Source: Deltaproteobacteria bacterium
Lineage (GTDB): Bacteria; Myxococcota_A; JAADFL01
Direction of reading: 5' to 3'
Length of the DNA: 14,670 bases
Assembly: GCA_013152945.1 (NCBI GenBank)
Contig: JAADFL010000177.1
Location: forward strand, 1-14,670
Shown here: piece after piece, positions 8,723 through 14,670 of the stretch
Numbering within the stretch: position 1 is the first letter of the stretch
How the letters are laid out: each line of letters begins with the position of its first letter
Made by a program: the position numbers and the translations under genes
The notes under the pieces: model-generated
Told to the model about the DNA's origin: nothing
The model's database searches: none
The model's input: only the letters and a program-made list of their open reading frames with translations

Positions 8723-9091
8723 ATGAAACGTTTCTTTACTTTGGTTTTAGTAATGGCAGGGGCATCATTCTTACTCATTGCAGGGTGCAAGAAGAAACAA
8801 GAGCCGCCGGCTCCGGCCCCCGCACCTGTCAAGAAAGTTCAGACAGCCCCGGCCCCTGCCCCTGCCCCTGCAAAGGCGGAAGCTGCAAAACCCGCCGAGG
8901 GTGGACCGGCTGCAAAGGCGGAAGCTGCAAAACCCGCCGAGGGTGGACCGGCTGCAAAGGCGGAAGCTGAAAAACCTGGAGCAAAGAAGGCAGAAGCTGA
9001 AAAAAAGGCTGAAAAGCCCGAAGCAAAGGCCAAGGCAAAAGAAGTCAAGAAGGCAAAGAAGGTCAAGAAGGCAAAGAAGGCAAAGAAGTAG
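8723..9091 (+). CDS. Small lipoprotein with Ala/Pro/Lys-rich, histone-H1-like tail
   Basis: This 122-residue protein has a lipoprotein signal peptide (lipobox LIAGC, Cys22; +2 Lys suggests the outer membrane). The rest is low complexity: an Ala-Pro stretch, an exact 14-residue repeat (AKAEAAKPAEGGPA), a Glu/Lys/Ala segment and a basic tail built from KKAK/VKKAKK units. The ribosome site AAGGAGG before the ATG, the good upstream promoter and the signal peptide make it a genuine, probably well-expressed gene. The tail resembles eukaryotic histone H1 or bacterial Hc1-like basic tails, but in an exported lipoprotein it more likely contacts peptidoglycan, lipopolysaccharide or another anionic polymer. 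That role is inference. The family is not recognised. Confidence 0.8.
   Translation: MKRFFTLVLVMAGASFLLIAGCKKKQEPPAPAPAPVKKVQTAPAPAPAPAKAEAAKPAEGGPAAKAEAAKPAEGGPAAKAEAEKPGAKKAEAEKKAEKPEAKAKAKEVKKAKKVKKAKKAKK
8870..8968 (+). repeat. Perfect 42-bp tandem repeat inside the lipoprotein gene
   Basis: The 42-bp unit starting GCAAAGGCGGAAGCT occurs at 8870-8911 and 8912-8953 without a mismatch, and the first 15 bases recur at 8954-8968. Each unit encodes 14 residues. Perfect identity including third positions indicates recent expansion. Confidence 0.92.
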
Positions 9092-9167
9092 AATATTCTC
9101 TTTGTAGTATTTCACGTTTTCTTCACCTACCGATGTAGGATTAGTGCCAGATTTCTGTCATAGCCGA

Positions 9168-9188
9168 ATGGATGTTTCCATCTTTTTG
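9168..9188 (+). terminator. Possible weak terminator after the Lys/Ala-rich lipoprotein gene
   Basis: ATGGA (9168-9172) and TCCAT (9177-9181) form a 5-bp stem with loop TGTT, followed by CTTTTTG. The stem is short and AT-rich, so this is tentative. It is the only hairpin plus T-run between 9092 and 9303. Confidence 0.3.
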
Positions 9189-9303
9189 CAAGAACCGGTG
9201 TTTCATGTTGTACGGCTCTTTTGGAAAACTATGTTGACATTACTCCTGGAATGGTTTTCAAAGAGATACTATTATGGAAAGTTGACCTGTGGGGGATAAT
9301 GTC

Positions 9304-10389
9304 ATGAAAAAAAACGAAGAGGTCCGCGTGTTGCTCGTGGACGACGACAGGGATTTTCTGGAGATATGCCGGGAAAACCTGTCCAGGGAAGAATCCGGGA
9401 TTCAGGTGGAGACAGCCAAGTCAGGAGAAGAATGCCTGTCAAGACTGAAAGACCAGCATTTTGATGTGGTCCTGGCGGATTACTGGATGGAACCGGGTAT
9501 GACAGGCCTGCAGCTTCTTTCACTCTTGAGGAAAGAGGGCTATGCAGTGCCTTTTATTTTCCTCACGGCACGGGGAAACGAAGGAGTTGCGGCCGAGGCT
9601 TTGCGCCTGGGTGCAGATGATTATCTTGTCAAGGGCGTGACTCGCAGCGGGTACAAAAAGCTTGCAAGGGCTGTAATGGAAGCTGCCGAAAGGGTTGGAG
9701 GTTCTCCCGGGTTGGAGCCGGGTTCCGGCATTGTTGCAAGGACTCCCATATCGGTAACCAAGAAATTCGAACTTCTTCAAGCAATAGTGGAAGAAGTCCC
9801 GACAGGCATACTGGTCCTTGGTCCGGACGGCGGTGTTCTCTCCGCCAACTCCAAGCTGCGTATGATGTTAGGCCTTGACAAGGAAGCTTACAAGTCCTGG
9901 CTGCAGAACCTCCTTGATTCAGCAAAAGAAAAGCTGGGTGATGCAGGAACCGTTATTTACCGTATGATCGAGGATGGTGCCCCGATCGAGCACTTGGAAT
10001 TCGAACTCGACTCGGCGGACTTACGAAAATTACGTGTAAGGGCCCGGGGCCGTGAGATAGTCACTCATTTGAATGAGAGAGCCGGCTTTGTCCTGGCCAT
10101 GGAAGATATCTCGAATGAAAGCGAAAACCAAGCCACTCAAAAAAGCACGATTTCGGAGTTGAGACGGAGACTGGATGGAAGAACACAATTACTGGAAAAT
10201 GTAATGAAACGCCTCTCGCACGACCTGAAGGGGCCTTTGGTTTCCATATCTGGTTATGCAGAATTGCTCCTGGACAAGAAAAAGAAATTTTCAAAGGAAG
10301 AAATTGACAGGCAACTTCAGAGTATCAGGAGAAATGCTCTGAAGTTGAACAAGATGATGGATGAACTCGTGTCTATGAGGAAATCGTGA
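9304..10389 (+). CDS. REC-PAS-DHp response regulator without a kinase ATPase domain
   Basis: The start chosen is the ATG at 9304, with GGGGG eight bases upstream. An in-frame GTG at 9289 lies within that ribosome-site region. Of 361 residues, 1-125 form a receiver domain with the acidic pocket Asp13-15, phosphoacceptor Asp59 (VLADYW), Thr88 (FLTA) and Lys110 (YLVKG). About 155-270 look like a PAS sensor domain (ILVLGPDGGVLSANSKLRMM, then FVLAMEDIS). About 275-361 form a coiled coil and a histidine-kinase dimerisation domain with the H-box RLSHDLKGPLVSISGYAELL (His306). The protein stops 55 residues after the histidine, with no HATPase_c domain, and the following DNA encodes none. It may therefore accept or relay phosphate, or dimerise with another kinase, rather than autophosphorylate. 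An evolved orphan and a truncated hybrid kinase are both possible. Confidence 0.88.
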   Translation: MKKNEEVRVLLVDDDRDFLEICRENLSREESGIQVETAKSGEECLSRLKDQHFDVVLADYWMEPGMTGLQLLSLLRKEGYAVPFIFLTARGNEGVAAEALRLGADDYLVKGVTRSGYKKLARAVMEAAERVGGSPGLEPGSGIVARTPISVTKKFELLQAIVEEVPTGILVLGPDGGVLSANSKLRMMLGLDKEAYKSWLQNLLDSAKEKLGDAGTVIYRMIEDGAPIEHLEFELDSADLRKLRVRARGREIVTHLNERAGFVLAMEDISNESENQATQKSTISELRRRLDGRTQLLENVMKRLSHDLKGPLVSISGYAELLLDKKKKFSKEEIDRQLQSIRRNALKLNKMMDELVSMRKS

Positions 10390-10409
10390 AAAATTACGGC
10401 AGCAAAATT

Positions 10410-10438
10410 TTGACCCTGTCCGAAAGATGAAATAGCAT
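10410..10438 (+). promoter_or_regulatory. Putative promoter of the outer-membrane barrel gene
   Basis: TTGACC (10410-10415) and TAGCAT (10433-10438) are 17 bp apart. The -35 is nearly consensus and the -10 is weak. It lies between the regulator's stop codon and the next gene. The leader then holds AAGCTG (10441-10446) and CAGCTT (10461-10466), which could pair in a weak hairpin. Confidence 0.4.
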
Positions 10439-10507
10439 AAAAGCTGGCTTCGTGTTTTTACAGCTTGTTTGTAGGCTCGTGATTTTTTACGGCGTTGGAG
10501 GAAAACG

Positions 10508-11005
10508 ATGCGTAGGATAATTACTCTTATGGCTGCTGGAATAATAGTGGTTGGAATATCCGGTTCCGCCCTGTGTGAGGGCAGGGTAGGGCTGGGTGCC
10601 TCGGTGGGGGCTGTGTTTCCAAACAACGATAAAGACATTGACTGGTCCGACGTTGGGCTGAACTGGGGTTTTTGGGTCGATATCCCCATTGCATGGGTCT
10701 TCAATCTTACGCCGTCGGCCGAGATATACGATTTGGGCGGCAAGGTTGGAAAAGATACGGCCACGGATATCTGCCTCAACTTCAAGTTCATAGTACCGTT
10801 CAGTTTCATGCGCTTCTTTTTCGGTGTTGCAGGAGGGGTGACCAACCATTTGGATTATCATCCAAATGCAGGTGTATTGGCCGGACTGTCCTTTCCCCTG
10901 GTTAGCAACCTGGAAGCCTTTGTTCAGGCAAAGTACAAGATATTGATTGCTGATCCCAATGTTCATACCATTCACGCCAATGCCGGCATGTTGTTCATGT
11001 TCTAG
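10508..11005 (+). CDS. Small outer-membrane beta-barrel protein
   Basis: This 165-residue protein has a signal peptide (MRRIITLMAAGIIVVGISGS, cleavage probably near SALC-EG). The mature part alternates hydrophobic and polar residues in short strands (RVGLGASVGAVFP, GLNWGFWVDIP, FFFGVAGGVTNHL, LEAFVQAKYKILI) and ends ANAGMLFMF with a C-terminal Phe, as expected for a BamA-inserted barrel. The size fits an eight-stranded OmpA/OmpW/opacity-type barrel. TTGGAGG precedes the ATG at a good distance. The cargo or function cannot be read. It converges on the radical SAM gene with a 47-bp gap and no strong terminator. Confidence 0.75.
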   Translation: MRRIITLMAAGIIVVGISGSALCEGRVGLGASVGAVFPNNDKDIDWSDVGLNWGFWVDIPIAWVFNLTPSAEIYDLGGKVGKDTATDICLNFKFIVPFSFMRFFFGVAGGVTNHLDYHPNAGVLAGLSFPLVSNLEAFVQAKYKILIADPNVHTIHANAGMLFMF

Positions 11006-11052
11006 GGCCATCGAGGACTTTGGCGTGAGAATACTATTGGCAAGGGCACTAA

Positions 11053-12522
11053 TTATTTTGTAACGGCGATCAATTCTTTTTCCACGTCCCTGATTCGACG
11101 ACGCAATAATAGGCTGTACATGTCCAGTATCTCTTGATCGGTCATGTGCAGGCCCTGTATTTCCATGGCCTGCTCAAGCCGGGGCCTTGATAAAAATATT
11201 TCTTTCAGAAACCTGAAATAGAGTTCCCGTATTTCTCCGGCAGGCAGTGTCGGGGTGCCGAAATGTCCGATATCATGGTAAGGCGCATCGAAAGCGGAAT
11301 CGTCTTTTGGTAAATTCAGGCCATGTTCCAAGCCGATGCGAAATATATCGGTGTTTGGATAATACTTGACCGTAAAAAACATCGGCAAGACAAGTCCCTG
11401 AATTGCCTTTACAAAACGCAAGGTGGACAGGGCCTCCTCCTTGGTTTCGGATGGAAGGCCGATCATGAAACACAGGTTGACCATGACTCCCTTGCTTATG
11501 GTGTACTCGGTTACAAGCTTGAGCTTTTCCAAGTTCAGGTTTTTTCTTATCAGCCTTTGCAGCCTGTTGGATGCGGTTTCCAGGGCATAGGTCACCCATA
11601 CCATTCCGGCTTCCACCAGCATGTCCACCAATTTCGTATCAAGCAGGTCTGCTCTCAAGCCGTTGGCAAAATACAGGTTGAATTGTTCATCCTGTTTGGA
11701 CAGCAGGCTGCAAAATCGTTCCACCCTTGTCCTATCCAGGTTGAACCCGTCATCTATGAAGTAGAAATCTTTGATACCCCTTTCAAGATTAAGCAATTTC
11801 ATCTCAGCGACGACCGAATCGGCACTCCTCGGCCTGAACCTGGAACCGAACAGGTTGTGGCAATATGCGCATCTGTAAGGGCAGCCTCTTGACGAAAGAA
11901 TGACTCCTTGACGCCTTCTATTGTAGCCGTACGTCAAATACCTTTCATAACGGCCCAGGTCCAGGCAGTCATAGTCTGGAAATGGAAGCGCATTCATGTC
12001 CTGGAGGAATCGTCTCCCGGGATTTATCACCACGCCATGCCCTGGGTGCGTGTAACCGATTCCGGGAAGGTCACGAAAATCCTTTCCATCATTCAGGCGT
12101 TGCACCAAGGACGGAAGAACCATGTCTCCCTCTCCGATGACTACTGCATCCACTCCTGTTTGCAGTGCCTGGCGCGGTGATATGGTGGGAAAAGGACCGC
12201 CCGCAAGCAGAAGGGTTTTCTTACCCCTGCTTTTTATTAAGGATGCGAGTTCCTTGAACCTCTTTCGATATACATGCAAGCCACGAATGCCGACCACGTC
12301 CGGATCGAATCGGTCCAATTCCGCCGCAAGCTCTTGATCCGAGTTATAGTCTCCAAAGGAATGCCTTACTGCCACTTGGACCTTGTCACCCAAGTGTTCT
12401 TTGAGGTCGGCAGACAACTGCATCAAGCCATGCGGCAGCACTATCTGCTCCAGGTCTTTCATGTCCGGCCTTGAAGCCAGCCACGGACCGGCCGCTTCCA
12501 ACAGCATTACTTTGATCGGCAT
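11053..12522 (-). CDS. Cobalamin-binding-domain radical SAM enzyme
   Basis: This 489-residue enzyme belongs to the B12-binding radical SAM group, whose members carry out methylations and rearrangements on unactivated carbons. Residues of about 1-155 form the Rossmann-like cobalamin-binding domain (FDPDVVGIRGLHV, LLLAGGPFPTISP, VDAVVIGEGDMVLPSL); it has no DxHxxG histidine, as is usual in this class. The radical SAM core follows, with the [4Fe-4S] motif SSRGCPYRCAYCHN (Cys214, Cys218, Cys221), then DFYFIDDGF, GMVWVTYALETAS and VNLCFMIGLPSET. A helical C-terminal domain runs from about 400. The ATG lies four bases after the carrier-protein stop with little ribosome site, so it is probably translationally coupled. 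The preceding adenylation and carrier genes suggest a carrier-bound amino acid as substrate. Methyl transfer versus another reaction cannot be read. Confidence 0.9.
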   Translation of the reverse strand: MPIKVMLLEAAGPWLASRPDMKDLEQIVLPHGLMQLSADLKEHLGDKVQVAVRHSFGDYNSDQELAAELDRFDPDVVGIRGLHVYRKRFKELASLIKSRGKKTLLLAGGPFPTISPRQALQTGVDAVVIGEGDMVLPSLVQRLNDGKDFRDLPGIGYTHPGHGVVINPGRRFLQDMNALPFPDYDCLDLGRYERYLTYGYNRRRQGVILSSRGCPYRCAYCHNLFGSRFRPRSADSVVAEMKLLNLERGIKDFYFIDDGFNLDRTRVERFCSLLSKQDEQFNLYFANGLRADLLDTKLVDMLVEAGMVWVTYALETASNRLQRLIRKNLNLEKLKLVTEYTISKGVMVNLCFMIGLPSETKEEALSTLRFVKAIQGLVLPMFFTVKYYPNTDIFRIGLEHGLNLPKDDSAFDAPYHDIGHFGTPTLPAGEIRELYFRFLKEIFLSRPRLEQAMEIQGLHMTDQEILDMYSLLLRRRIRDVEKELIAVTK

Positions 12523-12526
12523 ATTT

Positions 12527-12805
12527 TCAACTCACATGTTGATTGAGTTTTTCGTTAACAAAGGAAACTATCGAAGAAAGAGTATCCAATTCGGCTGATG
12601 CGAGTTCTTCGACCGAAAAATTAATGTCGAATTTTTTTTCGAGTAATGAAAGCAACAACACGAGGCCGGCCGAATCTATCAGGCCCGTGCTGACCAACGG
12701 AGAATCAGCTTTCAAATCGAAGTTCCCTTGTCCATCCATGAGGCCGCGCTTAATGAATTTTTCCACGATTGCTTCGACTTCCATCTTTTTCAGCTCACGG
12801 CTCAT
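12527..12805 (-). CDS. Discrete peptidyl/acyl carrier protein
   Basis: This 92-residue stand-alone carrier protein has the phosphopantetheine attachment motif TGLIDSAGLVLLL, with Ser45 as the expected modified residue. It is followed by the usual helix (LEKKFDINFSVEEL) and a last helix (TLSSIVSFVNEKL). The ATG at 12805 follows AGGAGG by about ten bases and overlaps the end of the adenylation gene; a TTG at 12811 is an alternative start. Its place between an adenylation enzyme and a radical SAM enzyme, with only four bases to the latter, marks it as the carrier on which the activated amino acid is held. A 4'-phosphopantetheinyl transferase must be supplied from elsewhere. Confidence 0.92.
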   Translation of the reverse strand: MSRELKKMEVEAIVEKFIKRGLMDGQGNFDLKADSPLVSTGLIDSAGLVLLLSLLEKKFDINFSVEELASAELDTLSSIVSFVNEKLNQHVS

Positions 12806-14396
12806 TTTCAAGCTTCCTCCTGTTCAGCTTTCCGGTCGAAGTCCTGGGCATTTCCTTGATCCATCTTAACTTGTCAGGCAGCATATACCTTGGCAACCTC
12901 TCTGACAAAAAGCTCATCATGTCAAGATAGTCCACATGATTTTGGGACATGGGCGTAACGAACAGGTCGATGGATCCGGATTCGTTTCCCTGTGAAAATA
13001 ATGCAGCCGCTTCCTGGACAGCCGGGTGAGCGGCAGCCACTCTTTCAATCTCGCCCAGCTCGATACGAACGCCCCTGCGTTTTACCATGCGATCCTTCCT
13101 GCCCAGGAGTATGATATTTCCGTTTTCGTCCTGTTTTGCCAGGTCCCCGGTTCTGTATGCCTTTGAAGGTTGTTTATCCGGGTTGATTTCCACCAGGGCG
13201 GTCTCAATGCCGGCACCATCCGTGAAATATCCGGACATGAGAGTTGGTCCACTGACCACGATTTCTCCTTGCTCCCCTGGCAAGACAGGATTCAACTCCG
13301 TGTCCATGATCCATACCGTGTCTCCACAGCAGGCGGTGCCTATGGTGATATCGCCTCCTGCCGGGTCGGGAGGGGCCGGCAGACGGTGGAAGGTGCAGAC
13401 GTTGGTCTCTGTAGGCCCATAGAGATTATAGAAAACCGGGCCTTTGAGCACATCCATAACAGCCTTCAGCAAGGCGGGCCGAAACACCTCGCCCGCGAAC
13501 AGGCACAGTCTCAAGCTCCCGAGTTTCCTTGTCTTTATCGATCCATGTTTGAGGAGTTGTATATAGGTCCATGGAACCGTATAGAGCACACTTGCCCCGA
13601 CCTGTTCCAGCCAGGCGCCGGCGACCCTGGGCCAGGTCACAACTTCCCTCGGAGCAGGCAGGAGTGTAGCGCCGGCCATGGCGGTTCCAAAAACATCAAG
13701 CACCGATAAATCGAATGCAAGTGAGGCATGGTTTACGATCTTGTCTTCAGGGGAAAAATCAAACTCTCTTACAGCCCACTCCAGAAATGCCAAAGCTGCA
13801 CGATGGGACAGCACGACTCCTTTGGGTTTGCCTGTGGAGCCTGATGTGTACAATATGTAAGCTGGTTCTTCTCCGCGGCCGGGCTTGGGCTTGAAGGATG
13901 ATGTAGCGCCGATCTCTTCCACCACACCGAGGCACCTTTTTGAACAAGATGGTTTCCTGTGCAGACACAATGAAGGAGCCGGGATGTCGTCGAGGTTAAT
14001 GCCGATTCTGTCCAAGACATGCCCGTCACTCAAAAGCAACACAGGTTTTACATCTTCCAGGAAGGACATTATTCTCCTGGCAGGCCACCCGGTATCCAAT
14101 GGAACATAGGCGGCTCCCGTACATATTACCCCGTACAATCCGGAGATGGCATCTATAGACTTGTCCAGCAACAAGGCGACCCTTTCACCGGAACCCGCGC
14201 CATTTTCTGCGAGAGCCTGGCCGATTTCAAGGGCATTTCGCGCAAGATGTTCGTACGACAAGCTTGCATCCCCGAATTGCACAGCCGTCCTGTTGGAAAA
14301 CCTCTGTGCACTGTCCATCAACAGGTCGAATAATCCTTTTCCCAAAAAATTCCCCTGCCCGGCCGATGTTGAGCGCGGCCTTCTCTGTTTATCCAT
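12795..14396 (-). CDS. Stand-alone amino-acid adenylation enzyme, PltF-like (L-proline suggested)
   Basis: This 533-residue ANL-superfamily ligase activates an amino acid with ATP and loads it on a carrier protein. All core motifs are present: A3 YTSGSTGKPKG (183-193), A4 with Asp229 in FDLSV, A5 LYGPTET (325-331), A7 YRTGDL (414-419), A8 GRKDRMVKRRGVRIELGEIE (432-451) and the A10 lysine Lys523 in RTSTGKLNRRKL. Asp229 aligns with GrsA Asp235, which binds the amino group, so the substrate is an amino acid rather than a fatty or aryl acid. By-eye alignment gives the code D-L-L-(T/Y)-L-A-L-V-C-K, very close to the L-proline code I recall for PltF. The start is ATG 14396 with AGGG upstream; TTG 14420 extends the frame but lacks a ribosome site. 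No condensation or thioesterase domain is fused. It overlaps the carrier gene. Confidence 0.9.
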   Translation of the reverse strand: MDKQRRPRSTSAGQGNFLGKGLFDLLMDSAQRFSNRTAVQFGDASLSYEHLARNALEIGQALAENGAGSGERVALLLDKSIDAISGLYGVICTGAAYVPLDTGWPARRIMSFLEDVKPVLLLSDGHVLDRIGINLDDIPAPSLCLHRKPSCSKRCLGVVEEIGATSSFKPKPGRGEEPAYILYTSGSTGKPKGVVLSHRAALAFLEWAVREFDFSPEDKIVNHASLAFDLSVLDVFGTAMAGATLLPAPREVVTWPRVAGAWLEQVGASVLYTVPWTYIQLLKHGSIKTRKLGSLRLCLFAGEVFRPALLKAVMDVLKGPVFYNLYGPTETNVCTFHRLPAPPDPAGGDITIGTACCGDTVWIMDTELNPVLPGEQGEIVVSGPTLMSGYFTDGAGIETALVEINPDKQPSKAYRTGDLAKQDENGNIILLGRKDRMVKRRGVRIELGEIERVAAAHPAVQEAAALFSQGNESGSIDLFVTPMSQNHVDYLDMMSFLSERLPRYMLPDKLRWIKEMPRTSTGKLNRRKLENEP

Positions 14397-14561
14397 ACGT
14401 TTACCCTGGTACCAATCCAAGATGCAAGCAGGGTTGATTCGTTGTAGTTAGCGCCAGGCAGCTTTGCACCTGCAGGCCCTTGAATTAGCGTCCCCGTACG
14501 TGAGGCGGGCGGCAAAACAAAGTTGGCGTATTGGAGCGATTTATCCTTGGTATCCCGCTCT

Positions 14562-14594
14562 GGCTCTCCCCACCCTGGGCTCTCCCCACCCAGG
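14562..14594. repeat. Short direct repeat and hairpin in the right-edge spacer
   Basis: GGCTCTCCCCACCC occurs at 14562-14575 and 14578-14591. Overlapping it, CCTGGG (14574-14579) can pair with CCCAGG (14589-14594) around a 9-nt loop. The whole 14397-14670 stretch upstream of the adenylation gene shows no supported gene and no clear promoter on the minus strand. The repeat's role is unknown; it may lie in the leader of the biosynthetic operon. Confidence 0.5.
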
Positions 14595-14670
14595 TTGATT
14601 TTGAGGGCATCAAAAACGTGCTGTCATTTCAGGAAGTTTCGCATCAGTAAAAATCCATTGACGCGCAAAT

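Noticed and set aside
14318-14515. Minus-strand open frame upstream of and overlapping the adenylation gene
   Set aside because: It starts at TTG without a ribosome site, runs into the adenylation gene in another frame and resembles no known protein.
14421-14670. Possible cobalamin riboswitch or group II intron fragment (CACGTACGGGGACG)
   Set aside because: No B12-box-like core, no intron domain V and no reverse-transcriptase reading frame could be seen; the resemblance is a few bases only.

Overview
The window suggests a bacterium of the broad Myxococcota / former Deltaproteobacteria group, probably an uncultured lineage with moderate GC rather than a classical high-GC myxobacterium. Three features point that way. 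The protein at the left edge ends in a MYXO-CTERM-like sorting signal (glycine/cysteine motif, hydrophobic helix, RRRK) after a thrombospondin-type-3 calcium repeat. A large lipoprotein has Asp-Thr repeat linkers and a formylglycine-generating-enzyme-like (SUMF1) domain. Several more predicted lipoproteins are present. The taxonomic call is inference, because no rRNA or other decisive marker is in the window.

Left part (1-3636): the 3' end of a secreted or surface protein, a strong hairpin terminator, and an AT-rich spacer of about 340 bp with an imperfect direct repeat. A heat-shock block follows. A sigma70-type promoter overlaps a perfect CIRCE operator, then come groES and groEL, a rho-independent terminator, and grpE with a GTG start. 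HrcA-type repression of groESL is implied, although hrcA, dnaK and dnaJ are not in the window.

Middle part (3681-11005): an envelope- and signalling-rich stretch. A lipoprotein on the minus strand has a probable TIM-barrel glycosidase-like body and a beta-sandwich end. It is divergent from a lipoprotein made of six copies of a six-cysteine module, Asp-Thr linkers and a terminal SUMF1-like domain. Then come a HAD-family phosphatase that overlaps or abuts the latter, a small lipoprotein with a histone-H1-like Lys/Ala/Pro tail, a response regulator (REC-PAS-DHp) that lacks a kinase ATPase domain, and a small outer-membrane beta-barrel protein.

Right part (11053-14396, minus strand): a tightly packed three-gene biosynthetic cassette. 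It encodes a stand-alone amino-acid adenylation enzyme, a discrete carrier protein and a cobalamin-binding radical SAM enzyme. The genes overlap or are a few bases apart, so they are almost certainly one operon. The eye-read specificity code of the adenylation domain, DLL(T/Y)LALVCK, closely resembles the L-proline code I recall for PltF-type enzymes. The likely reading is that an amino acid, possibly proline, is loaded on the carrier and then changed by the radical SAM enzyme. No condensation, thioesterase or acyl-CoA-dehydrogenase-like gene is visible, so the product and its release are unknown. This is the best candidate in the window for an undescribed pathway. The last 250 bp at the right edge hold no supported gene.
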